A stretch of 64,000 nucleotides of DNA, from NCBI RefSeq assembly GCF_009870125.1, contig NC_046683.1, positions 63,007,869-63,071,868 on the forward strand. The letters are read 5' to 3'. The position numbers were made by a program, and so were the translations under genes. Shown here in pieces: positions 1-9,565 of this stretch (within the stretch, counting starts at the first letter, position 1; every line of letters begins with the position of its first letter). This stretch comes from Drosophila pseudoobscura (taxonomy: Eukaryota; Arthropoda; Insecta; Diptera; Drosophilidae). Below the pieces are notes generated by a model, which worked only from the letters and a program-made list of their open reading frames with translations, was not told the origin of the DNA and made no database searches.

Positions 1-217
1 GGAGAAACGAGAACTTTACGATCAATACGGAGAAGAAGGTCTCAAGTCTCAAGATGAGGCGGCGCAGACATTTGCCCAGCCCACACCTGATATGGTGCCC
101 TTTATGTGCGCAGTGGGCGGAACTGTCTTATTTGCCTTTGCAGCATACAAAACGTTTCAATTTTTCTCGAAAAAAAAGAACCCAGATGTAGACAACGACG
201 AATCTTCATCAGATTAA
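1..217 (+). CDS. J-domain membrane protein, 3' end only (window-edge truncated)
   Basis: The window opens inside this gene. Codons from position 2 to the TAA at 215-217 encode the last 71 residues. They cover the end of a J domain ([12 protein letters not shown]), a conserved linker (TFAQPTPDM), one membrane segment (about [20 protein letters not shown]) and a short tail, KKKNPDVDNDESSSD. Bases 1-163 are identical to 2204-2366, so this is a paralogue of the gene at 2031-2492. The lysine/acid/serine tail resembles the small fly J protein I remember as CG7130, so this copy probably keeps the ancestral C-terminus. The family is expected to be a membrane-anchored Hsp40 co-chaperone that stimulates Hsp70 ATPase. 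The HPD motif lies outside the window and cannot be checked. Confidence 0.85.
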   Translation, partial: EKRELYDQYGEEGLKSQDEAAQTFAQPTPDMVPFMCAVGGTVLFAFAAYKTFQFFSKKKNPDVDNDESSSD

Positions 218-277
218 ATTTATTGTTAATTTACTAAACATACTTTTCGCTGTTATTGTTATTAATTTTTTCGACTA

Positions 278-283
278 AATAAA
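278..283 (+). promoter_or_regulatory. Polyadenylation signal AATAAA of the first J-domain gene
   Basis: AATAAA lies 61 bases after the TAA at 215-217, a normal distance for a compact fly 3' UTR. There is no other candidate between the stop and this site. Confidence 0.6.
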
Positions 284-1780
284 ACAGCTGAGTGTCATCG
301 ATATTTATCCAAAACGATAAACAAAATTATGGCAGCTCAAAAAAACATCAGATAGGATTTTTGTGCATTGATTTGATATTTCTGAAAGTATTATTATGTC
401 GGAACATTACCGGTGTGTGGATTAGTTACAATTAAAAAATATTATATAATAAAGCAACAAAACAGTTTGTTACGAACCTTTGTTTTTCTTTGGGGCAAGG
501 CCGGCTAGCCAGTCATCCCAGGGCTGGATACTTCCCAAGCCCTCAGGTCGCACAACAACCAACTGATTGGACATCTCGAACAAAATGTAACAACAAAAAT
601 AACCGACAAGAAAAAAAACTGAAAGAAACGGACTCTACTCGACAAACACCATTACAGTCTTCCCTCAATACAGACTTGGACCAGGACGAGGTGTCGATGT
701 TTTACCCCCGACGCACCCACCCTACCTGAGATCTGAATCACACGTTCCGGATCTCCCTGCCATTGGCAAAAGCCTTACCCTCTCGTTGCTGTGGCTCCTC
801 TTCCCCCCATACGAAACGCTTAACAATTCATTTCTTCGTTATAATTTTCACTTCATTTCCTATTTTCACACGATATCATTTCTAAACTAGGCCTGCCTAT
901 TCATCCCCCCCTCATCTTAGTACTACTGGCGGTTAATAAATAATTAGATTAATAGGAATAAATAATATAATAAATATAAATAAATAGGTTACATATATAT
1001 AATAAATATGGACGGACTTAAATTACATATACTTATAACTGGAGACGTCTAACAACAATAATTAATGGGAGTAAATAAGTTGATGTGCTTTTTTTTTTCT
1101 TCTCCCTAAGTGGGCGAGGGTCCCGCACTACGTGGCCAAATCTGCTCCTTCGAGACCAGCAGGAAAGACAAGCCAGGGTGGCGGAGCTGTGACCTATTCC
1201 CTACGGCCAACAAAAAAAATAAATTTGGGGTTTCTTTACTCCCCCTTTGGAGCGGACTCACTCTTATGCTTCCTGGTCCTGGCTCCTGGTCTTTCCCTGA
1301 TCTGGATCCCCTGGAATCACATTTATTTATATTTTATTCATTTTTTTGCAGGGTGATGGCCACTACTCCATCCTCATCCCCACTCACTTTTTCTTTCAGA
1401 ACAAAAAAAAATCGCTAAGTCGCTATGTCCGGCGCGCATGCTCCTCCGTTGCGGGAACTTTTTTTTCTGAACCCCCTCTTGGCTGTTCTGTTTAATGCTC
1501 CCGGCTGCCGATCCCCATCGCTCTCTCTTCTATCGCCCTTGAACTAGGTTCAAGGGCATGGCCTGATTCGGGCTGCTGGCGGCTCTCTTTTCTTTTGGGT
1601 GTGGGTGAGTTGGCTTCGGGACTCCGTTATGGGATGGGATCGGAAATCCTCTCACAACGGCTCCGGAGAGCGCGCGGAACTCTAACTCTCCAGGACCAGG
1701 TGGCCACTCTTCGCTAACCTTTCCCTTTAAATTTTGGCCCTGCCACTCTGTTCAAAAAAATACCTTCCTCTCAGTGCTTC
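284..1780. other. Intergenic spacer between the two J-domain copies, unexplained
   Basis: No convincing gene is present. The short open frames here have no recognisable domains and run through A-rich or T-rich sequence. The stretch about 480-760 is GC-richer than its surroundings, and 880-1080 is very AT-rich with repeated AATAAAT-like words. The stretch 1100-1720 is again mixed, with T-rich tracts. This patchwork between two nearly identical gene copies could be a degraded mobile element, but I see no terminal repeats, no target-site duplication and no reverse transcriptase or transposase motifs. Confidence 0.5.
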
Positions 1781-1792
1781 TAGGGTCTCGCC

Positions 1793-1904
1793 TATCGATA
1801 TCTTCGCATGCAACACATTTAAGAAATAAAGAATTTTGTTGATAGCGGTGTTGCATGTGCGGAAAATATCGATGCATTGCTCCAAAACATCGAAACTATC
1901 GATA
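1793..1904. promoter_or_regulatory. DRE (TATCGATA) cluster upstream of second J-domain gene
   Basis: Perfect TATCGATA palindromes lie at 1793-1800 and 1897-1904, and a one-mismatch copy, TATCGATG, at 1867-1874. The start codon at 2031 is 127 bases past the last one. DREF binds this element, a common core-promoter motif of broadly expressed, TATA-less Drosophila genes. Transcription probably starts between about 1930 and 2000. The sites are palindromic, so orientation comes only from the gene that follows. Confidence 0.7.
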
Positions 1905-2030
1905 GTGCTCGATGGTTTGACAATACTTAAATCGTCCAAAGTTCTCCTCCTGTTTTAATGAAATAAGTAAGAGTAAAGCTGCTCAGGCAGTCAGTCAACG
2001 TACAGAAGTCACATTCCACTTTATATCAGA

Positions 2031-2492
2031 ATGGGAAAAGATTACTACCAGATACTGGGCATAAACAGAAATGCAACTAAGGATGACATCAAAAAGGGAT
2101 ACAGGCGGATGGCGCTCAAATACCATCCGGATAAGAACGACCACCCCCAGGCCGAAGAACAGTTTCAGGAAGTTGCGGCCGCCTTTGAGGTGCTGTCAAA
2201 CAAGGAGAAACGAGAACTTTACGATCAATACGGAGAAGAAGGTCTCAAGTCTCAAGATGAGGCGGCGCAGACATTTGCCCAGCCCACACCTGATATGGTG
2301 CCCTTTATGTGCGCAGTGGGCGGAACTGTCTTATTTGCCTTTGCAGCATACAAAACGTTTCAATTTCATAGAGCGCCTCGTGCAGCGATGATGGAAGAGG
2401 TTGCTCATTTAGCAGACAGCACTCGAAAAGATATCCAAAGCACAGACTTCATTGACTTCCTCCCTATCATCAGCTACCAGCGCCGTAGCTAG
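2031..2492 (+). CDS. J-domain membrane protein, chimeric second copy with replaced C-terminus
   Basis: This 153-residue protein starts with a classic type III J domain: [10 protein letters not shown] at residues 1-10, the Hsp70-activating HPD motif at 32-34 and helix IV near [22 protein letters not shown] linker and one membrane segment (about 90-109) follow. Residues from about 59 to the end of the membrane segment are encoded by DNA identical to the copy at 1-163. After FQF (residues 110-112) the ancestral KKK...ESSSD tail is gone. A 41-residue tail replaces it ([12 protein letters not shown]...YQRRS) and ends inside the first unit of the minisatellite at 2445-2760. The start is chosen because MGKDYY is the usual J-domain beginning. 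A co-chaperone role comes from the family; whether the altered tail changes anchoring is unknown. Confidence 0.85.
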   Translation: MGKDYYQILGINRNATKDDIKKGYRRMALKYHPDKNDHPQAEEQFQEVAAAFEVLSNKEKRELYDQYGEEGLKSQDEAAQTFAQPTPDMVPFMCAVGGTVLFAFAAYKTFQFHRAPRAAMMEEVAHLADSTRKDIQSTDFIDFLPIISYQRRS

Positions 2493-2760
2493 CGACACTG
2501 CCGGAGGGATATCCAAGACATGGAAGTGGACTACAGGGTCATCGAATGCAGCGACTTCATTGACTTCCTTCCTATCATCAGCTACCAGCGCCGTAGTTAG
2601 CGCCACTGCCGGAGGGATATCCAAGATATGGAAGTGGACTACAGGGTCATCGAATGCAGAGACTTCATTGACTTCCTCCCTATCATCAGCTACCAGCGCC
2701 GTAGCTAGCGCCACTGCCGGAGGGATATCCAAGATATGGAAATGGACCACAGGGTCGTAG
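2445..2760. repeat. 108-bp minisatellite, three tandem units
   Basis: Three near-identical units begin at 2445, 2553 and 2661 with GACTTCATTGACTTCC; the period is exactly 108 bases (36 codons) and the third unit is slightly short. The units differ at a few positions only, for example GCTAGC against GTTAGC and CTCC against CTTC. Because the period is a multiple of three, long frames stay open across the array on both strands (102 codons plus, 135 codons minus). Those frames are probably a by-product of the repeat. The stop codon of the J-domain gene lies in unit 1 and is kept in units 2 and 3. The word GATATCCAA occurs in every unit and once just before the array at 2430-2438. Confidence 0.9.
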
Positions 2761-3156
2761 CCAAATCGTATGCTGTGGGCCTTACAATTTTCTTTACTGT
2801 ATCTCGTATTTAGCATTGTGAATTAAAAATACTGTACAACTCTCTAATATTGCATATAGTGCTTTGCTAATTTTTCTGCGAAGAGAGAGATAGCAAGAGA
2901 CAAAAACCGCCAAATTAGTGTTAGCAGACACGTCTTTCGGCTATCAGTCGAAGAACTGAGGCACGATTTGTGACAAAATTATGTTTTCAATACTGACATC
3001 CGGACAGCCAGCAAATAGATCTGTGGTATCAACTGAGCTGAGAGCAAAATCGCCTGTTCGATGGCTTTCGGAGTTTTTTCTATCGGCAAGTATTCTTCTC
3101 TCGAAAATAATAAAATATTTTCCGGTTGTGGCGTTTCGTTCTGGTTGACCAAAGCG

Positions 3157-3924
3157 ATGTACGAGGAATTCGGGTTCATAAATTTCTACATGGTGCTGGG
3201 CGTCGACTTTAAGGCACCGGAGGCTGAGATTAAGAAAGTCTTTCAACACCTTGCTCGTATATATCATCCAGATAAAAGCGGATCGAAAGAAACAACAGAA
3301 CAATTCCAGCTAATCTGTCACGCATACAATATTCTTAAAGATTCAGAAAAAAGACTGAGACATGATTGCGACTTGCTGGCAAGACACCGTGCGAAATACA
3401 GAGATCACAATGGCAATCGACATCACAATCAGGAACAGAGCCAGGAGCAGCATCATCAAAGCCCGAACTCGAGTTATCTAAAAAGGTGGTTCAACTGGAT
3501 TAATTGGCTGCCCGTAGTCGCTTTTTTTTCGATTATAGAGCAAGTGATGAAATATTGTCAGTGCTGGCTGTGTTGTCAGTTTGTTCTACCGCTGCTACTC
3601 GAACTACTCCACGTTGCAGTCAAATATTCGAGAATTGTAATCCCAATCGTGGCAAAATTGTCTATGCGAACATTGTTTTTTCTGGCCAAGGGCCTTGTGA
3701 CCACACTGGCCCAATGGCTGGTCCAATTTCTGTCTAGTCGCTCCATTGTGGAGAATCTTGTGATTTTCGGCCACCTGTTGCAGATTCTAATTCTGGGATA
3801 CTGGATGGGAATATTGCCCTTGTTTGGGTGGAGCATACTACGCTTCATTCACATTGCATTGATCATAGCTCTTATCGCTGTAAAGCTGTTTCTGAATATC
3901 CTTCTTTATATGACTGGATTTTAA
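3157..3924 (+). CDS. Divergent J-domain multi-spanning membrane protein
   Basis: From the Met at 3157 the protein has 255 residues. The N-terminus is a divergent J domain (NFYMVLGVDF, then YHPDKSG with HPD at residues 37-39), followed by a His/Gln/Asn-rich linker. The remaining roughly 150 residues are very hydrophobic, with about four to six probable membrane helices (for example WLPVVAFFSII, FVLPLLLELLHV, LLQILILGYWMGILPLFGW and a final IALIIALIAVKLFLNILLY). The frame stays open upstream to an ATG at 3061. I prefer 3157 because J domains usually begin within ten residues of the start and the upstream 32 codons have no family match. It sits 400 bases after the minisatellite in the same orientation as the other J genes, suggesting an older tandem duplicate. 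Most likely it is an ER or mitochondrial membrane Hsp40; the exact product is not recognised. Confidence 0.75.
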   Translation: MYEEFGFINFYMVLGVDFKAPEAEIKKVFQHLARIYHPDKSGSKETTEQFQLICHAYNILKDSEKRLRHDCDLLARHRAKYRDHNGNRHHNQEQSQEQHHQSPNSSYLKRWFNWINWLPVVAFFSIIEQVMKYCQCWLCCQFVLPLLLELLHVAVKYSRIVIPIVAKLSMRTLFFLAKGLVTTLAQWLVQFLSSRSIVENLVIFGHLLQILILGYWMGILPLFGWSILRFIHIALIIALIAVKLFLNILLYMTGF

Positions 3925-3928
3925 TAAA
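3923..3928 (+). promoter_or_regulatory. Polyadenylation signal overlapping the stop codon
   Basis: AATAAA begins with the last two bases of the TAA stop (3922-3924). If it is used, cleavage would give a 3' UTR of only about 15-30 bases. The AT-rich DNA downstream could hold other weaker signals. Confidence 0.5.
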
Positions 3929-4036
3929 ATTTTGTTTAAGATCTAGTAAGATTCGAAATTTATTTAGTGGTAATTGTTGTTAATCATTTTTGTTTAAAAC
4001 TTATTTTGTAAGCAATCCAATCAGACGATATATTTT

Positions 4037-4059
4037 TATCGATAAGTCCACTATCGATA
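4037..4059. promoter_or_regulatory. Paired DRE elements, probable promoter of the N4BP2-like gene
   Basis: Two perfect TATCGATA sites, 4037-4044 and 4052-4059, lie 7 bases apart, about 110 bases after the preceding stop codon and 680 bases before the next start codon. Paired DREs are typical of housekeeping fly promoters, so transcription probably begins a few tens of bases downstream, in the 4060-4110 range. Confidence 0.65.
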
Positions 4060-4742
4060 TCCTGTGACGAAAAAATGAGACGTAATTATGAATGGGCTAT
4101 AAAAAAGGGTATGGACAACAGGCAAAAATAGCCAAGGCAAATTGCCAGGTTCGTACGACCTCACCTCGCGGGTGAGCACAACATACCTTGAAGACAAAAT
4201 CGGCAAGGTATATTGGGTAAATGTGGTGAATGTCACCTTGCATGCGTTGCATTTTCTGGGCTATGTTGCCTATTGTCCATACCTTCTTTTCCCTTCCATT
4301 ATTTCGTTTCTTACAATGATTTAAGTTTTAAGTGTAATTACTATAAAGTGTCTAATCGATGGCCATTTATAAATGATGATTTATATATGTCATTGATGCA
4401 GTGGTGTTGTTAATGCGATGCAGCGCAAAAAGCACTTTGATGCTTCAAAGACGTATTATTTAGTTTATGTACACAAAACACAACACACGACAAAAAGGGA
4501 CGCATCTGAAACTCGAACCCAAGGAATTCGCATGTGTTAGCAGTAAATAACCAGCTAAAGAACGGCCCCCAAGTTTGTGCAACAGCTTGGGTCGAGGATC
4601 GAGTGGATTGGCAGTTTCCATAGTATTGGTGAGTCCGGTCCGCGATAAGGGAACGGAGCAGAGCAGTCGAGATTACTGCGTATTACGTTTCACTTACACA
4701 TTCAGAGAGAGCAACAGTTGCGCAACAACAACAACAAATAGA
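4060..4742 (+). other. Probable 5' leader region with possible 5'-UTR intron
   Basis: This interval lies between the DRE pair and the start at 4743. A donor-like GGCAAG|GTATAT occurs near 4207 and an acceptor-like ACATTCAG|AGAG near 4704. One short leader exon and an intron of about 500 bases are therefore possible. The sequence just before the start codon is CAACAACAACAA-rich, as in many fly 5' UTRs. The frame at 4142-4324 would encode 60 residues but has no recognisable domain and I do not call it a gene. Confidence 0.35.
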
Positions 4743-7700
4743 ATGTCAGCGGCGCGAAATGCTGCTGAGCCAGCGGAATTGGCGGTCTTGCTCAACAACG
4801 AGCTGAGCGTCAGCCAGCCCAACGTCAACAGCAGAGGTAACGGCAATGGCAACGGCAGAACCAACATCGCCATGTACACTCCGAGGAAATTCGTTGGCCC
4901 AGCCGCAACCAGCAGCTTCAAAATGTATCCCAGCAGCTTCGAAATGTATCCCAGCAGCGCCAACAACAAAGACAAACAGTTCAATGCCATTTGCATGAAG
5001 GCCCAAGCTGGCCAAAAACTGATGATCATCATGCGCGGGCCATCGGGCAGCGGTAAGTCCACGCTGGCTGAATCTGTAATACGCCAAAGCGGTCTGCTGG
5101 AGCAAAACGACATGCTGGACTTCGTCTATAGCACAGATGATTACTTCAACAGGCGTGTCTATAAGTTTGATAGAACTCTGCTGACGACCGCCCATAACTG
5201 GAACAAGGAGAGGGTACAAAAAAAAGCCTCTATGGGCTGGAGTCCCATCATAGTCGACAACACCAACATAACGGTGTGGGAAATGCTGCCTTATGTCAAG
5301 ATTGCCGTACAGTATGGCTACCTGGTGGAGCTGCTGGAGCCTCAAACAGACTGGTCAAAGTCGGCCAGCAAGCTGGCACAAAAGAACATACATAAGGTGC
5401 CCCGGGAGAACATTCAGCGCATGCTGGAGCGCTACGAGAAGACAAGTGTGCCGGAACTAATCAAGGTAAAAGAAAGAATCAAGTGCAAGTCTAAGGTTTT
5501 CCCTATTCTCAAGGTATTCTCTCTCTCTTTCTCTCTTCTCAGTTGCTGAAGGAAACCAAATACACAGTAAAGTTGCCACAGCTACGACAACACCCGCCAC
5601 TGCCGGCCGTGCCCACGATAGTTACGCTGCCAGAGAACGACAATCCTGATAGTCTATCCCCAAACGGTTTCAAGCTGAATGTCAATGCCTGCAGTTGGGT
5701 GCCCCACGAACAAGATGCTCCCAAATATTGGTCGCAATCGGGCGGTGAGCAGCCCCCATCAGCCCCCAGACTAGATCCAGTTGCTGTTGGGACTGGTTCG
5801 TACGAGAATGCGCTTATAGATCTGCTGCGCGATGACCCGGCCGAAAAGGCCCCACCGAAGGCTGGTTCCAATGAACAAACCACTTTCGAGCGCCACTGTC
5901 TTAATTGTCCCAACGAGCCCTCAAATTTCGTTTTGCTGCGTCAAATGTATCCGAACAAGCGGCTGACAGGCCTCTGGGATCTCTACGTGAAGTGCAAAAC
6001 GAATGTGGATTGGGCCGTGGACATACTAATCAAAGAGGATGAGCTGAATGCCGGCTCGGAATCGGACCTTGACGCGTCCATGTTGCCAGAGGAGTCGGCA
6101 CAATTCCAATGCGATTGTGGCAGAGCTGATAAAAAGGGGGAAGCTTCTCCACCACCACGTTCACCATCGCCAACGGTCTTGGGGGCCAAGTATATGCCCA
6201 AGCCCCAACGCCAGAGCCGTAACAAACGCTTCTCGGCACCGCCAAACAAGGAGCTGCAGTTGCAAGTTGAGAACTTCTTTGTACTAGGTTTGAGATGCTT
6301 CGAATGGGAACCATTGCCCTCAAGCTCATGGATTTGATTTGTGTTTTAGGTGATGAACAATACTCGGAGCACACCCGAAAGATACGTGACATACGCAATG
6401 GTATACTCGATCAGCCGATGATTGTGCAGCCCACAGAAGTCGTAGAAGCGGAGGAGGAGGAGGATCCCGACGACAATATTCTGGAGGAAATGGATTTGGG
6501 GGATACTCTGGTCCAGCAACTGCGCACTCTGTTCCATACAGATGGGGAGATGATGCCGCCGGAGCTGCCCGCCACCAAAGTGTTTGTGCCACGGCAATTG
6601 CTTAAGCAATTGTACATGCTGTGGCTGGAGGGCGTCTATAATCAGCTGGAGGAGCAGCGCCAGAGAACGTTGCGCGACGATGAACAATTCGCCCGCCTAC
6701 TGAAGCATCCCGAATATGCCGAGTGCAGCGAGTCGCCCAGGAACGTGAACGAGTTGCTCGACATGGAGCTGGCCTGGAGCATTTATAACAGCGAGCAACA
6801 GGCCGCCAAGCAGGCGTCCGAGATGGCCGCCCGTCATCAGCCCAACGACATTGCCACCCATTTGACAAAGATGAAGCTGTGCGAGAAGTTCCCGAATATA
6901 CCCAACGAAACGGTGCTCGAGATATTCTCGGCCACCGGCAGCAACTATGGCAAGACCGTGGAGGTGCTCGACAGTGATGTCCAGAGTTCTCTCAACGAGG
7001 CGGAGCTTTATGATAAGGCGTTGCGCGAGAGCGAGAAGGTATACCATTCAAATATGCTCAGTCTCTGCCTCACTTTAAACCACTTTTTCTGTTTAGGTCG
7101 CACTGCAGGAGCAACAGCAACAGCAGAAGTTACAGCAAACCGTCAAAGGCAGCGAGAATAGTGCTGCAAGCCAAGGCCAGCGGTGTGTCTCGACAGCGTC
7201 GTCGAGCAGCCGCTCGCCGCAGTTGCACGAGGAGGCAAAGTGTGCCGCTCTGCGTGACTTTGAGGAGACCCGCAATCTGGCCGCCCACCATGCCCAGCTA
7301 AAGGCCGAATGCTATCTGAAGGCCAACCAGGCTGTGCAGAAGGGCAACGGCAATGTGGCGCTGTACTATTCGCAGATAGCCAATCTGCACAAGACAAAGA
7401 TCGATGTGTTCAACCATCGGGCTGCCACCTGCATTATGGAAGTGCACAAGCACACCCAGAACAATCCGGATCTGCTGGACCTACACTATCTGCACACTGT
7501 GGAGGCCATCAGCTGTCTGGATCTCTTCCTCGATCGCCACATAACCAAGCTGCGCAAGAGTACGCGTGTGTACAAGCATGTGTTCATCATTACAGGACGG
7601 GGACTGCACAGCGCCAATGGAGTGTCCACCATAAAGAACAAGGTCAAGTGCAGGTTGGGTGAAAGGCGTTTACGGTGAGTCTTGAGAGGATAAATTTATG

Positions 7701-7807
7701 AGGGATCGCTTATCGCTTGCTTTTATCACTCCAGCTGGCAGGAGGTCAACCCGGGACTTTTGCGTGTGAAAGTGTTTTCTGCTTCGCGTCACTCGGATAA
7801 CTTTTGA
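4743..7807 (+). CDS. N4BP2-like protein: P-loop kinase, CUE-like, DUF1771 and Smr domains (5 exons)
   Basis: Coding exons are 4743-5465, 5543-6287, 6350-7038, 7097-7674 and 7735-7807. The four introns (77, 62, 58 and 60 bases) all have GT-AG ends and keep frame, giving 935 residues. An N-terminal P-loop kinase domain carries Walker A GPSGSGKS at 99-106, the STDDYF segment near 130 and VDNTN at 171-175, as in the polynucleotide-kinase-like domain of N4BP2. A CUE-like helix bundle lies around 661-697 (FPNIPNETVLEIFSATG). DUF1771 covers about 769-829, followed by an Smr domain with LDLHYL (846-851) and TGRGLHS (885-891), the motifs that form the Smr nuclease/RNA-binding fold. In other animals and fungi, related proteins cleave or process mRNA during ribosome quality control (NONU-1, Cue2). 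That role is inferred here. The start ATG has no in-frame ATG upstream within the exon. Confidence 0.88.
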
Positions 7808-8517
7808 TCAACGTCCATCAACGGTACAGGACAGGTCGGAAGAGCAGCAGCAGCGTCAGCTATCCGGGTTCTGTAATTGCCCTTTGTATTGATTCTTACA
7901 AAATTCATAGTCAGCCCATTCTGTTCGCTGTGTTTTTCTTTTAATTTTAAGCATGTTCCTCATGCCGCTGCCAAAAGAGACATTCCAGTTTATTTTTGAA
8001 CGATGCATGCTTGCAACGTACCTTCAATTTCTTTAAAACTTACTTATTTTTCTTATCATCGAAGATTCGTATGAAACACGAATCGGGGGAATGGAATGGA
8101 GTCGATAAAACAGGTGCTATATTCGCATAGCCTACAAATTAACTCAAGTATCTATCAAGGATATATAACTATATATTTTTGTACTACTGCACAAGTTATT
8201 ATATTAGAATACATAAGAGTATAGTCTTAAGTGTAGCCGTAAGCAAAAAAAAACTACAATTAAATATTTTTGTTATGCTCTGCAACTTTTCCACAATTAA
8301 TCCAAGAGTCCCGTGTTAAGTCCTTGGGCAACGCAGGTATTCATAAAAGCCATTCCGAGTATGATTGGTGATATTTCTGCAGGTACTGGCACCAGCAGGT
8401 ACCAGGTACATAGCCTCCTACCTACTGGGAACGGAACATCTGGTCACTGTAGAAAACCCCATCGCAGAGTGGAAACCAAAGTTTTTGTTGAATGTTTGAA
8501 ACATGGAAAGACGATGT
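7808..8517. other. 3' UTR and convergent intergenic spacer
   Basis: This is AT-rich DNA between two genes that converge. Its left part should be the 3' UTR of the Smr-domain gene; an ATTAAA is present near 8260. The stretch 8313-8517 contains no recognisable gene. I see no RNA gene or mobile element. Confidence 0.5.
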
Positions 8518-8523
8518 TTTATT
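8518..8523 (-). promoter_or_regulatory. Polyadenylation signal of the minus-strand gene
   Basis: TTTATT on the plus strand reads AATAAA on the minus strand, 166 bases beyond the stop codon at 8689. It fits a short 3' UTR that ends near the 3' end of the converging gene. Confidence 0.5.
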
Positions 8524-8688
8524 TAAGACTACAAAAAGTAAGATTCCTGGTCTGTAAAATTTAAAATCAGTTCATTGTTTTCAGATACACATGCAGTGTG
8601 TACACAAAGCGAATGATTCGTATTCGGTACTTAGTCTAGAACTTGGTCGATGGCAGTCTAAGAAGTGCTCCTATGGCTTTGGTTGGGT

Positions 8689-9327
8689 CTAGCGGTAGCT
8701 TGGTGACGCCTTGCGCGGAGAGGTTGTTGGCGATGGCGACTTGGCAGCAGCCACTCCTGCTCCCGGCGACTGGTTCTCCTTGCCGGTGGTGGTCTGTACG
8801 CGATTGCCGATGGCCACCAGTTCCATGAGATTTGCCCGCACGCGCTTGGGCGTGAAACGCGAGGAGCCTGGGCTGTTGTTGGGTTTTTCGCGTGGCGGTG
8901 TGTTAAGGAACACGCCCTCGAAGATCGTCTCCAAGCTGTTGCTGCGACTCAGGGCCGTCTTAGTGTCTTCGGCGTCGCTGGGCGGAGTGATTTGTGCGTT
9001 GATTTCATGCAGGGCCACAAAGTCGGGATGGTTTTGGCAGGCGGGCTCCTCTGGATGATGCTGCTTCGGAGTCTCAATGTCCGAGATGTTCAGGTCATCG
9101 ATGGGTGATGGCGTGCGTCCATGCGGCGAGAAGGCGCGTATCTCAAAGGCCGGCAATTCGTCGCAATTGCTCGGCTCCTTCACGCCCCCCAGATCATGCT
9201 CGAATGCCAGCGACAGGTCACTCTCGCTGTCCACCGACGACAGCGAGCACTGCAGGCGAAAGGAGCTGTTATGCTGCTGCTCGATGATGCCGCACATGTG
9301 TGTATTTACCGAATCCGATGAGTCCAT
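8689..9327 (-). CDS. Ser/Pro-rich acidic protein of unknown function
   Basis: From the ATG at 9325-9327 this is a 212-residue protein. I chose that start because its context, CACAACATGGA, fits the fly consensus and the sequence becomes coding-like from there. The frame stays open upstream to an ATG at 9528, adding 67 less convincing residues. No enzymatic domain, signal peptide or membrane segment is visible. The protein is rich in Ser, Pro and acidic residues and has many Ser-Pro/Thr-Pro sites (RTPSP, TPPSD, NTPPREKP, RFTPKR, KSPSPTTSP), as in targets of proline-directed kinases such as CDKs. A short conserved-looking block reads SLETIFEGVFLNTPP. I do not recognise the family; a cell-cycle or cytoskeletal regulatory role would be a guess. 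Confidence 0.7.
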   Translation of the reverse strand: MDSSDSVNTHMCGIIEQQHNSSFRLQCSLSSVDSESDLSLAFEHDLGGVKEPSNCDELPAFEIRAFSPHGRTPSPIDDLNISDIETPKQHHPEEPACQNHPDFVALHEINAQITPPSDAEDTKTALSRSNSLETIFEGVFLNTPPREKPNNSPGSSRFTPKRVRANLMELVAIGNRVQTTTGKENQSPGAGVAAAKSPSPTTSPRKASPSYR

Positions 9328-9565
9328 GTTGTGGCTCGAGTCCTTCGTCTGTCCTGTATTTATATGCGACGCCTGCAAGGCCAATGTTTCTGCCTGCTCT
9401 GGACTGCCTTCGCGGAAATCTAGGCTAGCAGGTAATCTGTACGCTGTTCTTTGGTTGCCGCTCCGGTCGGCCGGTTTGTTTACGATAAATATATTTTTGA
9501 TTAACAAGTTACATTTTAAACCCAGCAAATATCGAAATGAGAGGTGTCAAATATATCATATCATA

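Noticed and set aside
440-1720. Transposable element between the J-domain copies
   Set aside because: Composition changes suggested one, but there are no terminal repeats, target-site duplication or coding motifs that I could identify.
1727-1939. 70-codon minus-strand frame upstream of the second J gene
   Set aside because: It overlaps the DRE promoter cluster and has no family match.
4694-5345. Minus-strand frames opposite the N4BP2-like gene
   Set aside because: They are shadows of the plus-strand coding sequence, which has the Walker A motif and splice structure.
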